Origin: CAWEHT01 sp963808455
GTDB taxonomy: Bacteria; Chloroflexota; Anaerolineae; CG2-30-64-16
Length of the DNA stretch: 41,093 bases
Direction of reading: 5' to 3'
NCBI GenBank assembly: GCA_963808455.1
Contig: CAWEHT010000343.1
Location: forward strand, 1-41,093
This document shows positions 1 through 8,936 of this stretch, one piece after another. The position numbers and the translations under genes are program-made. The notes below the pieces were generated by a model. That model had not been told where the DNA came from, ran no database searches, and saw nothing but the letters and a program-made list of their open reading frames with translations. Position 1 is the stretch's first letter, and each line of letters starts with the position of its first letter.

Positions 1-202
1 CAAAACATCCCGCTGAAATTTTCAGAGAAGGCAAGGCTGCTAAGAATAATATGCAAGAGATAAGGATGGCCGCTAGCAATTGCACTAGAATTTCCAGAAC
101 CAACCGTATCCGTAGCGATAATTTTCATTTCACGGTGTTGATTAAGTTCAGTAGCCTGATGAAATTTGGCGGTTTCATATTTTTCACCGCTAAAAGTGCG
201 TA
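1..202. other. AT-rich terminal segment, no gene seen
   Basis: These first 200 bases are clearly more AT-rich than everything after them and do not match the mirror-image sequence that begins at about 203. No open frame here resembles a protein and no promoter or RNA is recognisable. The abrupt change at about 203 coincides with the outer end of the left arm of the large inverted repeat. It may be unrelated sequence joined in a chimeric read, or low-quality contig-end sequence. I see nothing functional in it. Confidence 0.5.
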
Positions 203-2090
203 CACCCAGCCGACTGGCGTCCTGGTGGACGGCCCCCCAGCCTTCCGTGCCCCTCGGGGCGGCCATGCAGTCGGCCGGCGGTGCCCTCCGCTTCCTTCAG
301 GCAGACCCAGGCCTGGCTGTCGGCGATGTGTCGGCCGCCTCGCGCGTGACCACATCGAGGACGTCCTCGATGAGTGCCGTCAACGTCACGAGCCGGCTGA
401 TCGCCTGCAAGGTGACCATTTGTTCTTGCGAGCTGGCCTCGCCGTAGAGCTGCGCGTTCTGGATGCTGTGCGAAGCGATGTGGCCAGGGCAAACACCAGT
501 TCGCCCAGCCGGCCGCGCGCCAGGGCGCCGGCCTGGCCAGAGCCGACGATGAGCAGGGCAAACGGTCCGGACGCGCTGCACACGGGATATAGCAACATGC
601 TGCCGCTGCTGGTATCCCAGTTGAACTCATCGGAGCGCGTCCGGCTCTGAGCCGCGAATCCTCGATGACTACCGGTTGCCGGCCCACCAGGGCACGGGCC
701 ATGGCACCCAAAAGCGGCACCGGGTACTTGTGCCCATGTAGGGGAGCCGCGACCTCGGGCGGCAGGCCGCGGACGGCCGCCACAGCGACCAGCCCGAGCT
801 CGCTGCGGCCCGTCAGGATCACCACGTAGGAGATGCCGCCGAGCCCGGAAGATCGCCTCAGCAGCGGTCTGAGCGGATTCTTCGAGGTCGAGGGTGCGGC
901 CCAGCTCGGCGCTGGCTTCGAAGAGAAAGGTCGACCGCCGGGGCCTGCTCACGCAGCGTGTCAGTCTGCTGCCTGACTTGCTTGGCCATGCGTTCCAGAG
1001 CCGGGGTGAGGACGAAGCAACTGGCCGATGGCCATGGGTGGCACTGTGTGGTCAGACTCGCTAACGTGCCATGCGCTGGCACGCTTCCATCAGACCTTCG
1101 CACCGGCTGGAGCGCTGGGCCGGTCAGCTTGGAGGTCAGCGCCAGGACCACGGCCGCCCCGGCCAGGACGCAGGCGAGGAACACCGCCTGCCACCTCCAG
1201 ATCAGGGCGCGGACAAGGGCTGCCCGAGCGCCAGAGGGTGGACTAGCCCGGTTCGGCCATCGAACGCGATCGGCGCGAGCGGCACCATAGGACAGGTCGC
1301 CACCGACCAGCACCTGCTGATCGGTGGGCAGCGGGGACGGCCCATTGACATCCCCGTGCGCCGGTGCCAGGGGCCGAGGGGCCGAACTTTTGCCCACCCG
1401 CCTCGACCGCCCCACTAGATTGGCTGCCCGGCCAAGTCGTAAGCGGGAAGCGAGCCGTCCAGAGCACCGCTGACCCCCTGGAAAGCGTTCTGCACGGGCA
1501 ACCCGGTCACGACCAACCCCTGCACGGTGTTGCTGCTCACGACGGGGCCCCATGGTGCGTAGAAGGATCGCGCCCATGGCGCGTGCCGACCATGCCCACA
1601 CTGAGCGCCGGCCTACTCAGGTTGCGCAGCATGCCGCGCCACACGATCTCGACCGTGGGATCGGAGACCAGCTGGGCGCCCAACCGGCAGGCATCTGGCG
1701 GTCGGCCCCGACATCGAAACTGATGACGGACCTCCAACGCCGGCACGGAGCTGATGGTCTGGATGCCCAGGCCCTGCGCCAGGACGGCCAACTCCGGCCA
1801 ACCGTGAAGGTTGGCTGCCGGCCACAACGCCACGGACGGCCGATAGCCCGGCGGCACGCTGTGTCACCTGCGCCATGGCCCTGCCCGCTCGGCGATCACG
1901 CTGGCAGCCACAGCGCTTTCCTTGTGTAGCGGGTCAACCTGGACCTGGGTCAAGAGCTGATCGATCAGTGCGGTCCCGAATACAGTGGCGATCACGGCCA
2001 GCACGAGCGTCGCCCCGACGATGGGGACGACCAGCCATCGACGCAGGCTCTGCCGCAGCCAATCCAGATCGGGCTTCGGGACACGAACAA
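203..2090 (-). pseudogene. Degraded mirror copy of the HAMP/GAF sensor gene (5' part)
   Basis: Reverse-strand copy of the first roughly 630 codons of the sensor gene at 4975-7652, starting at a TTG corresponding to 4975 and running into the outer end of the left arm. It is split into many short frames by indels, so it cannot encode a working protein as written. It is still useful. Around 600-650 it reads SRTRSDEFNWDTSSGS and then SMLLYPVC in one continuous frame, exactly where the right-arm copy has two single-base insertions. The 3' part of the gene (end of the second GAF domain and the HD domain) has no counterpart here. Confidence 0.8.
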
Positions 2091-2140
2091 ATGAATGAAA
2101 CTCCTTTGCTGCCGATCAGCCGTGTGGTATAATTTTGCGG

Positions 2141-3232
2141 ATGGATTCAGACCCTATCGTCTTGCTAGTCGATGATGAGCCGGATACCGTGCGCCTGGTG
2201 CGCAAGATCCTCCAGGCAGATGGCTGCCGCATCCTGGAAGCAGCGGACGGCGAACAGGCCCTGGCCACCTACCGCAAGACGCCGCCTGACCTGATCTTGC
2301 TGGATATCATCCTGCCCGCGAAGAGATGGGCTGGACATCCTCCGCGAGATCCGTGCGCAGGATCAGGTTACCGGTATCATCATGGTCAGCGCCTTGACCT
2401 CGGAACGCATGACCATCGACGCCATGCTCGCCGGCGCGGACGACTATATCAGCAAGCCGTTCCCGCTCCGCGAGATCGGGTGCGCATCCGCCAGGTGCTC
2501 GAAGAAGGCAACGCTGCGCCGCGAGAACGCGGTCCTCCAGGCCGAGCTGAACCGGGCCAACGCCCGCATCCGTGAGCTGCTGGAGCGTTTCATGCCGGCG
2601 CAGGTGATGGCCGAGTTCCTCCAGCGCCCGGAGCCGCCGGCGCTGGGCGGCAAGCGCCAGGAAATCACCGTGCTGTACGCCGACGTGCGTGGCTTTACGC
2701 CGGTGGCCGAGTCGCGCCCGCCGGACGAGCTGGTCGAGATCCTGAACGGCTGCCTCCAGCTGGCTGCCGACGCCATCCAGGCGCACGGCGGCACGCTCGA
2801 TAAATTCATGGGCGATGGCGTCATCGTGCTCTTCAACACGCCGGTCCCCCAGCCCGACCACGCTGCCCGCGCCGTGCGCGCTGCCGTCAACATCGTCAAG
2901 GCGTTCCGCGAAGGAGCCACCCCTGAACGATCCTTTGAGGTCGGCATCGGTACCAATTCGGGCCGACATGGTAGTGGGTACATCGGCACGTGGCCAGAAC
3001 CAATACACACTGCAATCGGCGACGCCATGAACCTGGCTCAGCGGTTGCAAGAATTGGCCGCGCCCAGTGAAATCTTGATTGGGCATCGGACCTGGGAACT
3101 GGCAGGGTGAAGACCTCATCGCCGAACCATGCGGATCAGTGCAGATCAGAGGCCGCAGCGCAGCTGGTCGCTCCTTATCGGGTAAAGGAGATCAGCCCTG
3201 CCGAAGATCCAGCGCTAGTGCAGCGGCCCTAG
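2141..3232 (+). pseudogene. Degraded mirror copy of the response regulator-cyclase gene
   Basis: Plus-strand copy of the gene at 4924-3835, with the same TGGTATAAT promoter just upstream (2125-2133) and the same ATG. The receiver part is nearly identical to the right arm up to about 2320, where an extra C breaks the frame. A second break lies near 2475. The cyclase core (ADVRGFTP, DKFMGDGV) is readable between about 2540 and 2930, and AVNIVKAF is in frame where the right arm is shifted. Several substitutions near 2965-3005 destroy the region equivalent to the NYTAIGDAMNL stretch. Probably an assembly artefact rather than a second gene. Confidence 0.8.
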
Positions 3233-3285
3233 CGTATCCACGAGCACACATTATACCATGACAAACAGAGAGACGAGAGGCTCCA

Positions 3286-3474
3286 ATGGCTCTGTCGAGA
3301 AGGCTGGCTGCCGGTGCGCGTTGAGCCTGGCCTGCCTCACTTAGGCCACTGCGGCGGCACGGCAAACGCCCAGGCGGCGGAGCCGAGGATCGTCCAGGGC
3401 GGTGCCACGAACCCCCGTGGGGGGCCTCAGGAACTCAGCCTGCAGATCAGCCACGCCGGGGCCGGGCCGCAGCC
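3286..3474 (+). pseudogene. Mirror fragment of the small secreted protein gene
   Basis: Plus-strand copy of the first part of the minus-strand gene that starts at 3777. It retains the start region (MALSRRLAA) but indels introduce an early stop, and it ends at the centre of the inverted repeat. It carries no independent information beyond confirming that the repeat junction falls inside this gene. Confidence 0.7.
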
Positions 3475-3777
3475 ACCGGCACCAAGGCCAGCGGCAGGAG
3501 GGGGCGCCTGCTCGCTCGCTCCGGTCGCCACGGCTGCGTCTGCAGGCTCCTCGCCGGCAACGGCAGGCGCCGGCGTGCCCGTCGGCTGCGGCCCGGCCCC
3601 GGCGTGGCTGATCTGCAGGCTGAGTTCCTGAGGCCCCCCACGGGGGTTCGTGGCACCGCCCTGGACGATCCTCGGCTCCGCCGCCTGGGCGTTTGCCGTG
3701 CCGCCGCAGTGGCCTATGGTCAGGCAGGCCAGGCTCAACGCGCAGGATACGGCAGCCAGCCTTCTCGACAGAGCCAT
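3475..3777 (-). CDS. Small secreted protein, truncated at the inverted-repeat centre (partial)
   Basis: Starts at ATG 3777 with a GAGAGG ribosome binding site four bases upstream. The N-terminus MALSRRLAAVSCALSLACLT is a signal peptide: basic start and hydrophobic core, with probable processing near TANAQA-AEP. The mature part is low-complexity, rich in Ala, Pro, Gly and Glu, with no recognised domain. About 100 codons can be trusted. Beyond about 3475 the sequence turns into its own reverse complement, so the frame running on to about 3427 (CGPAPAWLICRLSS) is antisense of the gene itself and not a real C-terminus. It lies 57 bp downstream of the cyclase gene on the same strand and could be co-transcribed with it. 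Function unknown. Confidence 0.6.
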
Positions 3778-3834
3778 TGGACCTCTCGTTGCCAGCGCTG
3801 TATGTCCATGGTATAATGTGTGCTCGTGGATACG

Positions 3835-4924
3835 CTAGGGCCGCTGCGCTTGCGCTGGATCTTCGGCAGGGCTGATCTCCTTTACCCGATAAGGAGCGAC
3901 CGGCTCGCTGCGGCCTCTGATCTGCACTGATCCGCATGGTTCGGCGATGAGGTCTTCACCTGCCAGTTCCCAGGTCCGATGCCCGATCAAGATTTCACTG
4001 GGCGCGGCCAATTCTTGCAACCGCTGAGCCAGGTTCATGGCGTCGCCGATTGCGGTGTAGTTCATCAATTGTGGCGTCCCGATGTTGCCCACTACCATGT
4101 CGCCCGAATTGATACCGATGCCGACCTCAAAGGATCGTTCAGGGGTGGCTCCCTCGCGGAACGCCTTGACGATGTCGAACGGCAGCGCGCACGGCGCGGG
4201 CAGCGTGGTCGGGCTGGGGGACCGGCGCGTTGAAGAGCGCGATGACGCCATCGCCCATGAATTTATCGAGCGTGCCGCCGTGCGCCTGGATGGCGTCGGC
4301 AGCCAGCTGGAGGCAGCCGTTCAGGATCTCGACCAGCTCGTCCGGCGGGCGCGACTCGGCCACCGGCGTAAAGCCACGCACGTCGGCGTACAGCACGGTG
4401 ATTTCCTGGCGCTTGCCGCCCAGCGCCGGCGGCTCCGGGCGCTCAAGGAACTCGGCCATCACCTGCGCCGGCATGAAACGCTCCAGCAGCTCACGGATGC
4501 GGGCGTTGGCCCGGTTCAGCTCGGCCTGGAGGACCGCGTTCTCGCGGCGCAGCGTTGCCTTCTCGAGCACCTGGCGGATGCGCACCCGCATCTCGCGCAG
4601 CGGGAACGGCTTGCTGATATAGTCGTCCGCGCCGGCGAGCATGGCGTCGATGGTCATGCGTTCCGAGGTCAAGGCGCTGACCATGATGATACCGGTAACC
4701 TGATCCTGCGCACGGATCTCGCGCAGGATGTCCAGCCCATCTCTTCGCGGCAGGATGATATCCAGCAAGATCAGGTCAGGCGGCGTCTTGCGGTAGGTGG
4801 CCAGGGCCTGTTCGCCGTCCGCTGCTTCCAGGATGCGGCAGCCATCTGCCTGGAGGATCTTGCGCACCAGGCGCACGGTATCTGGCTCATCATCGACTAG
4901 CAAGACGATAGGGTCTGAATCCAT
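3835..4924 (-). CDS. Response regulator fused to class III adenylate/guanylate cyclase (one frameshift)
   Basis: Start ATG 4924, stop 3835, about 362 residues. Residues 1-125 form a receiver domain (VDDEPDTV acidic pocket, LLDIILP with the phosphorylatable Asp, SALTSE, ISKPFP with the conserved Lys). A short coiled coil (RRENAVLQAELNRANARI) follows. Residues about 175-345 are a class III nucleotide cyclase with both metal aspartates (YADVRGFT and FMGDGVIALF), the base-recognising Lys of LDKFMGD, and the Asn/Arg pair of GDAMNLAQRL. These residues suggest ATP as substrate and therefore cAMP as product; cGMP is not excluded. A one-base insertion near 4180 breaks the frame, and the left-arm copy reads through it. 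Transcribed divergently from the sensor at 4975, which makes the sensor a candidate partner, although it has no kinase domain. Confidence 0.88.
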
Positions 4925-4931
4925 CCGCAAA

Positions 4932-4940
4932 ATTATACCA
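4932..4940 (-). promoter_or_regulatory. Extended -10 promoter giving a leaderless cyclase mRNA
   Basis: On the minus strand the sequence TGGTATAAT (a perfect TATAAT preceded by the TGn extended -10 signature) ends 7 bases before ATG 4924. Transcription normally starts 6-8 bases after the -10 hexamer, so the RNA should begin at or within a base of the start codon. No ribosome binding site lies between. The same arrangement is preserved in the left arm at 2125-2141. Confidence 0.65.
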
Positions 4941-4957
4941 CACGGCTGATCGGCAGC

Positions 4958-4964
4958 AAAGGAG
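4958..4964 (+). promoter_or_regulatory. Ribosome binding site selecting a TTG start for the sensor
   Basis: AAAGGAG at 4958-4964 is a strong Shine-Dalgarno sequence, 10 bases upstream of TTG 4975. No ATG or GTG in the same frame lies between it and the first transmembrane segment, so TTG 4975 is the likely start. Confidence 0.6.
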
Positions 4965-4974
4965 TTTCATTCAT

Positions 4975-7652
4975 TTGTTCGCGTCCCGAAGCCCGATCGT
5001 GGATTGGCTGCGGCAGAGCCTGCGTCGATGGCTGGTCGTCCCCATCGTCGGGGCGACGCTCGTGCTGGCCGTGATCGCCGCTGTATTCGGGACCGCACTG
5101 ATCGATCAGCTCTTGACCCAGGTCCAGGTTGACTCGCTACACAAGGAAAGCGCTGTGGCTGCCAGCGTGATCGCCGAGCGGGCAGGCGCCATGGCGCAGG
5201 TGACACAGCGTGCCGCCGGGCTATCGGCCGTCCGTGGCGTTGTGGCCGGCAGCCAACCTTCCACGGTTGGGCCGGAGTTGGCCGTCCTGGCGCAGGGCCT
5301 GGGCATCCAGACCATCAGCTTCGTGCCGGCGTCGGAGGCTCCCGTCATCAGTTTCGATGTCGGGGCCGACCGCCAGATGCCTGCCGGTTGGGCGCCCAGC
5401 TGGCTCTTCGATCCCACGGTCGAGATCGTGTGGCGCGGCATGCTCGGCAACCGGGGCTCGGCCGGCGCTCAGGTGGGCATGGTCGACGCGCCATCGGGCG
5501 CGATCCTCTACGCCGTGGGCCCCGTCGTGAGCAGCAACACCGTGCAGGGGTTGGTCGTGACCGGGTTGCCCGTGCAGAACGCTTTCCAGGGGGTCAGCGG
5601 TGCTCTGGACGGCTCGCTTGCCGTTTACGACTTGGCCGGGCAGCCAATCTATGGGGCGGTCGAGGCGGGTGGCCCCGAGCCCGGCCCCTGGCCCCTGGCA
5701 CCGGCGCACGGGGATGTCAATGGGCCGTCCCCGCTGCCCACCGATCAGCAGGTGCTGGTCGGTGGCAACCTGTACTATGGTGCGCTCGCGCCGATCACGC
5801 TCGATGGCCAAAACCAGGGCTACGTCGCCCTCTGGCGCTCGGCAGCCCTTGTCCGCGCCCTGATCTGGAGGTGGCAGGCGGTGTTCCTCGCCTGCGTCCT
5901 GGCCGGGGCGGCCATCATCCTGGCGCTGACCTCCAAGCTGACCCGCAGCGTGATCCAGCCGGTCGAAGGTCTGGTGGAAGCGGCCGGCGCCATGGCGCGC
6001 GGCGAGTATGAGCGCGCCGTGCCACCCATGGCCATCGGCCAGTTGTCCATCCTGGCCCATGCTCTGGAACGCATGGCCAAGCAAGTCAGGCAGCAGACTG
6101 ACGCGCTGCGTGAGCAGGCCCGGCAGTCAACCTACCTCTTCGAAGCCAGCGCCGAGCTGGGCCGCACCCTCGACCTCGAAGAATCCGCTCAGACCGCTGC
6201 TGAGGCGATCTTCGGGCTCGGCGGCATCTCCTACGTGGTGATCCTGACGGGCCGCAGCGAGCTCGGGCCGTTCACTGCGGCGGCCGTCCGCGGCCTGCCG
6301 CCCGAGGTCGCGGCGCAAGTGCATGGGCACGAGTACCCGGTGCCGCTTTCGGGCGTCATGGCCCGTGCCCTGGTGGGCCGGCAACCGGTAGTCATCGAGG
6401 ATGTCGCGGCTCAGAGCCGGACAGCGCTCCGATGAGTTCAACTGGGATACCAGCAGCGGCAGCATGTTGCTATATCCCGTGTGCAGACGCGTCCGGACCG
6501 TTTGCCCTGCTCATCGTCGGCTCTGGCCAGGCCGGCGCCCTGGCGCGCGGCCGGCTGGGCGACCTGGTGTTTGCCCTGGCCAGCATCGCTTCGCACAGCA
6601 TCCAGAACGCGCAGCTCTACGGCGAGGCCATCCGCTCGCAAGAACAAATGGTCACCTTGCAGGCGATCAGCCGGCTCGTGACGTCAACGGCACACATCGA
6701 GGACGTCCTCGATGTGGTCACGCGCGAGGCGGCCGACATCATCGGCGACAGCCAGGCCTGGCTCTACCTGAAGGAAGCGGAGAGCACCGCCGGCCGGCTG
6801 CATGGCCGCCCGAGGGGCACGGAAGGCTGGGGGGCCGTCCACCAGGACGCCGTCAGCTGGGTGATGCGGGCCGGGCAGCCTATTTTCTTCAACCCGGCCC
6901 TGTCGCTGGTGGGCAGCCCAATCCTCGTGCACAGCGGGCCGGCCATGTGCGTGCCCCTCGAAGCCGAGGGCGAGACGCTGGGCGCCATGATGGTGGCGAG
7001 CCGCAAGGCGCAGCGCGCTTTCGTCGAGGACGACATGATCGTGCTGCGCACCCTCGCCAACGCTGCCGCCGCAGCGCTGCACACGCGGATCTTGGCCCAA
7101 CGCTTCGCCGGTGGCTACCTGGAGCTGGCCCAGGCCTGGGGCTCCCATGCCGGCGACCGGATCGGGCTTGCACCTGGACATGCTCACCGGGTGGCCCAGA
7201 ACGCCGCTGCCATCGCCGTTGCCGCTGGCCTGCCGCCCGATCTCATCTCGGCGCTCCAGGTAGCAGGCTACCTGCATGACGTCGCAGGTGACGGCGCGGC
7301 CGAAGACACCCAGCTCTACGCCGCGGCAGACACGGCGCCCCATGCCAGCGCAGGCGCCGATTGGCTGGCCCGCTCGGGCCTGGACAGCCGGGTGGTGACC
7401 CTGGTGCGCTTCCATCACACGGCCCGGCCCGACCTCTCCCTCACCGACGCAGACCTCGGCCGGGCGGCAAGTGCCCTGGTCCTGGCGCATGCCGTGGATA
7501 ACTGGCTGGCCGGCAGCCCGACGCAACCGCCGTTGACAGTGCCGCAAGCCCGCGCTCGCCTGGCATCCGCCTCCGGAGGAGGCCCCTTCGCCCCTGCGGT
7601 CGTCGAAATTTGCTGCAGCCTCTTGGACGAAAGGCGGTGGGCCGTACCCTAA
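4975..7652 (+). CDS. Membrane sensor: extracytoplasmic domain, HAMP, two GAF, HD domain (two frameshifts)
   Basis: About 890 residues once two single-base insertions (near 6422 and 6487) are removed; the left-arm copy reads straight through both. Order: TM helix (residues about 18-40), extracytoplasmic sensing region to about 298, TM helix (about 300-322), HAMP (TRSVIQPVEGLVEAAGAM onward), signalling helix, GAF-like domain (about 385-550), second GAF-like domain (about 570-700), C-terminal HD domain (about 725-830). The HD domain has GHAHRVAQ, AGYLHDVA and VRFHHTARPD, the metal-binding His/Asp pattern of HD-GYP-type phosphohydrolases, but no GYP motif is visible. There is no histidine kinase domain. 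A cyclic-nucleotide or nucleotide hydrolase output controlled by an external signal is plausible. It shares a 50 bp divergent intergenic region with the cyclase gene. Confidence 0.85.
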
Positions 7653-7701
7653 ACGCAACCTGATCGTCGTATTGGGTGTCAGAGTTCGCCCAGGAGGCAG
7701 C

Positions 7702-8709
7702 ATGTTCCAGCGTCATCGCAACCTAACCCACCATCTTGGTCGTCCGGCTTCTTTCGTCTGGCAGAGCCACCTCGGGCTCTGCGGCCGGTCCCTGCTCGCG
7801 CTGATATGCCTGATCGTGCTTGTGTTGGGCAGCCTCCCTCTGTCTCCGGTGGTTGCCAGGGCCGCGCGTTCACTCTGGCCTGACGGCGCACCAGCGTATC
7901 AGTGGGACTCGCCGGACCAGCAGCCGGCCGCCCTTGTCGGCTTCGACGCCGACGTGTATGCAACCACCTATGTAGTGCGCCGCGGGGATAACCTGACGAG
8001 GATCGCCCGGCGATTCGGCACCACCGTCGGCGCGCTGGCGGCCGCCAACCACCTCGCCAGCCTGGATTTCGTCTACAGCGGCGAGCGCCTCATCATCCGC
8101 AGCGGCGCGCCGGCCCCGGCCGTGTCCTCGGCGCCCGATCAGTCCGCTGCGCCGCCCCCGGCCGTGTCCTCGGCGCCCGATCAGTCCGCTGCGCCGGCCC
8201 CGGCCGTGTCCTCGGCGCCTGATCAGTCCGCTGCGCCGGCCCCGGCCGTGTCCTCGGCTCCCGACCAGGCCGTTGCGCCGGCCCCGGCCGTGTCCTCAGC
8301 CCCCGACCAGGCCGCTGCGCCGGCCCCGGCCCCTGCGCCCGTGGCCGCGCCGACGACGGGCCGTTGGATCGACGTCGACCTGACGCATCAAGTGCTTGTG
8401 GCTTACGAGGGCACGACCCCTGTTTTCACTACATTGGTCAGCTCAGGCCTCCCCGGCAGCCCGACCGTCATCGGCACCTTTCACATCTACGTCAAGTACC
8501 TGTTGACGTTGATGGTCGGTCCGGGCTATTACCTGCCCAATGTGCCCTACACCATGTACTTCTACCAGAGCTATGGCATCCATGGTACTTACTGGCACCA
8601 CAACTTCGGCCATCCCATGAGCCACGGCTGCGTCAACGTCAGCACGCCTGACGCGGCCTGGCTATATGGCTTCGCCAGTGTTGGCACACCTGTGGTCATT
8701 CACCAATGA
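7702..8709 (+). CDS. Secreted LysM / L,D-transpeptidase (YkuD)
   Basis: 335 residues. I chose ATG 7702 because AGGAGG sits at 7692-7697; a TTG 30 bases upstream is in frame but has no such site. Residues about 29-55 form a signal anchor (LLALICLIVLVLGSLPLSP). A LysM peptidoglycan-binding domain follows (YVVRRGDNLTRIARRFGT, about 89-133). Next are five tandem 14-residue PAPAVSSAPDQSAA units (about 137-210), a flexible cell-wall-spanning linker. The YkuD domain (about 222-335) has the catalytic signature HGTYWHH...SHGCVNVS with its His and Cys. These enzymes make 3-3 crosslinks or attach proteins to peptidoglycan. It lies 49 bp downstream of the sensor gene and may be co-transcribed. The frame is intact. 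Confidence 0.93.
   Translation: MFQRHRNLTHHLGRPASFVWQSHLGLCGRSLLALICLIVLVLGSLPLSPVVARAARSLWPDGAPAYQWDSPDQQPAALVGFDADVYATTYVVRRGDNLTRIARRFGTTVGALAAANHLASLDFVYSGERLIIRSGAPAPAVSSAPDQSAAPPPAVSSAPDQSAAPAPAVSSAPDQSAAPAPAVSSAPDQAVAPAPAVSSAPDQAAAPAPAPAPVAAPTTGRWIDVDLTHQVLVAYEGTTPVFTTLVSSGLPGSPTVIGTFHIYVKYLLTLMVGPGYYLPNVPYTMYFYQSYGIHGTYWHHNFGHPMSHGCVNVSTPDAAWLYGFASVGTPVVIHQ
8108..8325 (+). repeat. Five tandem 42-bp units inside the transpeptidase gene
   Basis: GTGTCCTCGG (GTGTCCTCAG in the last unit) recurs at 8122, 8164, 8206, 8248 and 8290, exactly 42 bp apart, encoding the 14-residue Pro/Ala/Ser linker unit. The first four copies are nearly identical. Whole-codon spacing means copy number can change without breaking the frame. 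Confidence 0.9.
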
Positions 8710-8746
8710 TCGGGAACCGGGATGAAATGCTAAGGGCTCGTGAAGG

Positions 8747-8924
8747 AATAACTTCCCGAACCTGTCATCCTGAGGCCGGCTCCCTGACCGTGCTTAACGA
8801 CTCAACGTGTCAGGCCGAAGGATCCGTGCTGCCTATGCTGGGCACAACGGATGCTTCGCTGGGGTCCCGCCGCGGCGCTGGTTGTCTCGTCCACCCGCTC
8901 AGCATGACAGCAGCGGAAGTTATT
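8747..8924. repeat. Palindromic intergenic repeat, MITE-like
   Basis: A 178-bp imperfect palindrome in the gap between the transpeptidase and epimerase genes. Three nested pairs of inverted segments are visible: AATAACTTCCCG (8747) with CGGAAGTTATT (8914), CTGTCATCCTGAG (8762) with CTCAGCATGACAG (8898), and CGAAGGATCCG (8816) with CGGATGCTTCG (8848). No coding potential. The signature (GTCATYCTGAG followed about 50 bp later by CGAAGRATCCG) recurs at 25149-25209, so it is an interspersed family. It could fold as a long hairpin and act as a terminator for the two convergent genes. Confidence 0.65.
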
Positions 8925-8936
8925 GTCTTACAGATC

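Larger units (their letters stand above)
203..6866. repeat. Large inverted repeat: arms 203-3474 and 3580-6866
   Basis: The sequence from 203 to about 3474 is the reverse complement of about 3580 to 6866. Paired landmarks sum to a near-constant 7063-7069: cyclase starts 2141/4924, sensor starts 2090/4975, secreted-protein starts 3286/3777, outer ends 203/6866. The 105 bp between the arms is unpaired. Near the centre the arms are almost identical (2 differences in about 185 bases at 2141-2325), while towards the left end substitutions and indels accumulate. Each arm keeps the reading frame at some places where the other loses it. A fold-back chimeric read at a contig end is the simplest explanation; a genuine inverted duplication is the alternative. 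Confidence 0.95.

Noticed and set aside
51..650. A 199-codon plus-strand open frame from 51
   Set aside because: It runs from the AT-rich terminal segment into the antisense of the mirrored sensor gene, so it is a chimera of unrelated parts.
3808..3817. TGGTATAAT on the plus strand between the cyclase stop and the small secreted gene
   Set aside because: It matches the promoter signature, but no plus-strand gene follows; an immediate GTG frame stops after six codons. It would only make antisense RNA to the cyclase gene.
4082..4900. A 272-codon plus-strand open frame
   Set aside because: Antisense to the receiver-cyclase gene, whose motifs are unambiguous on the minus strand.
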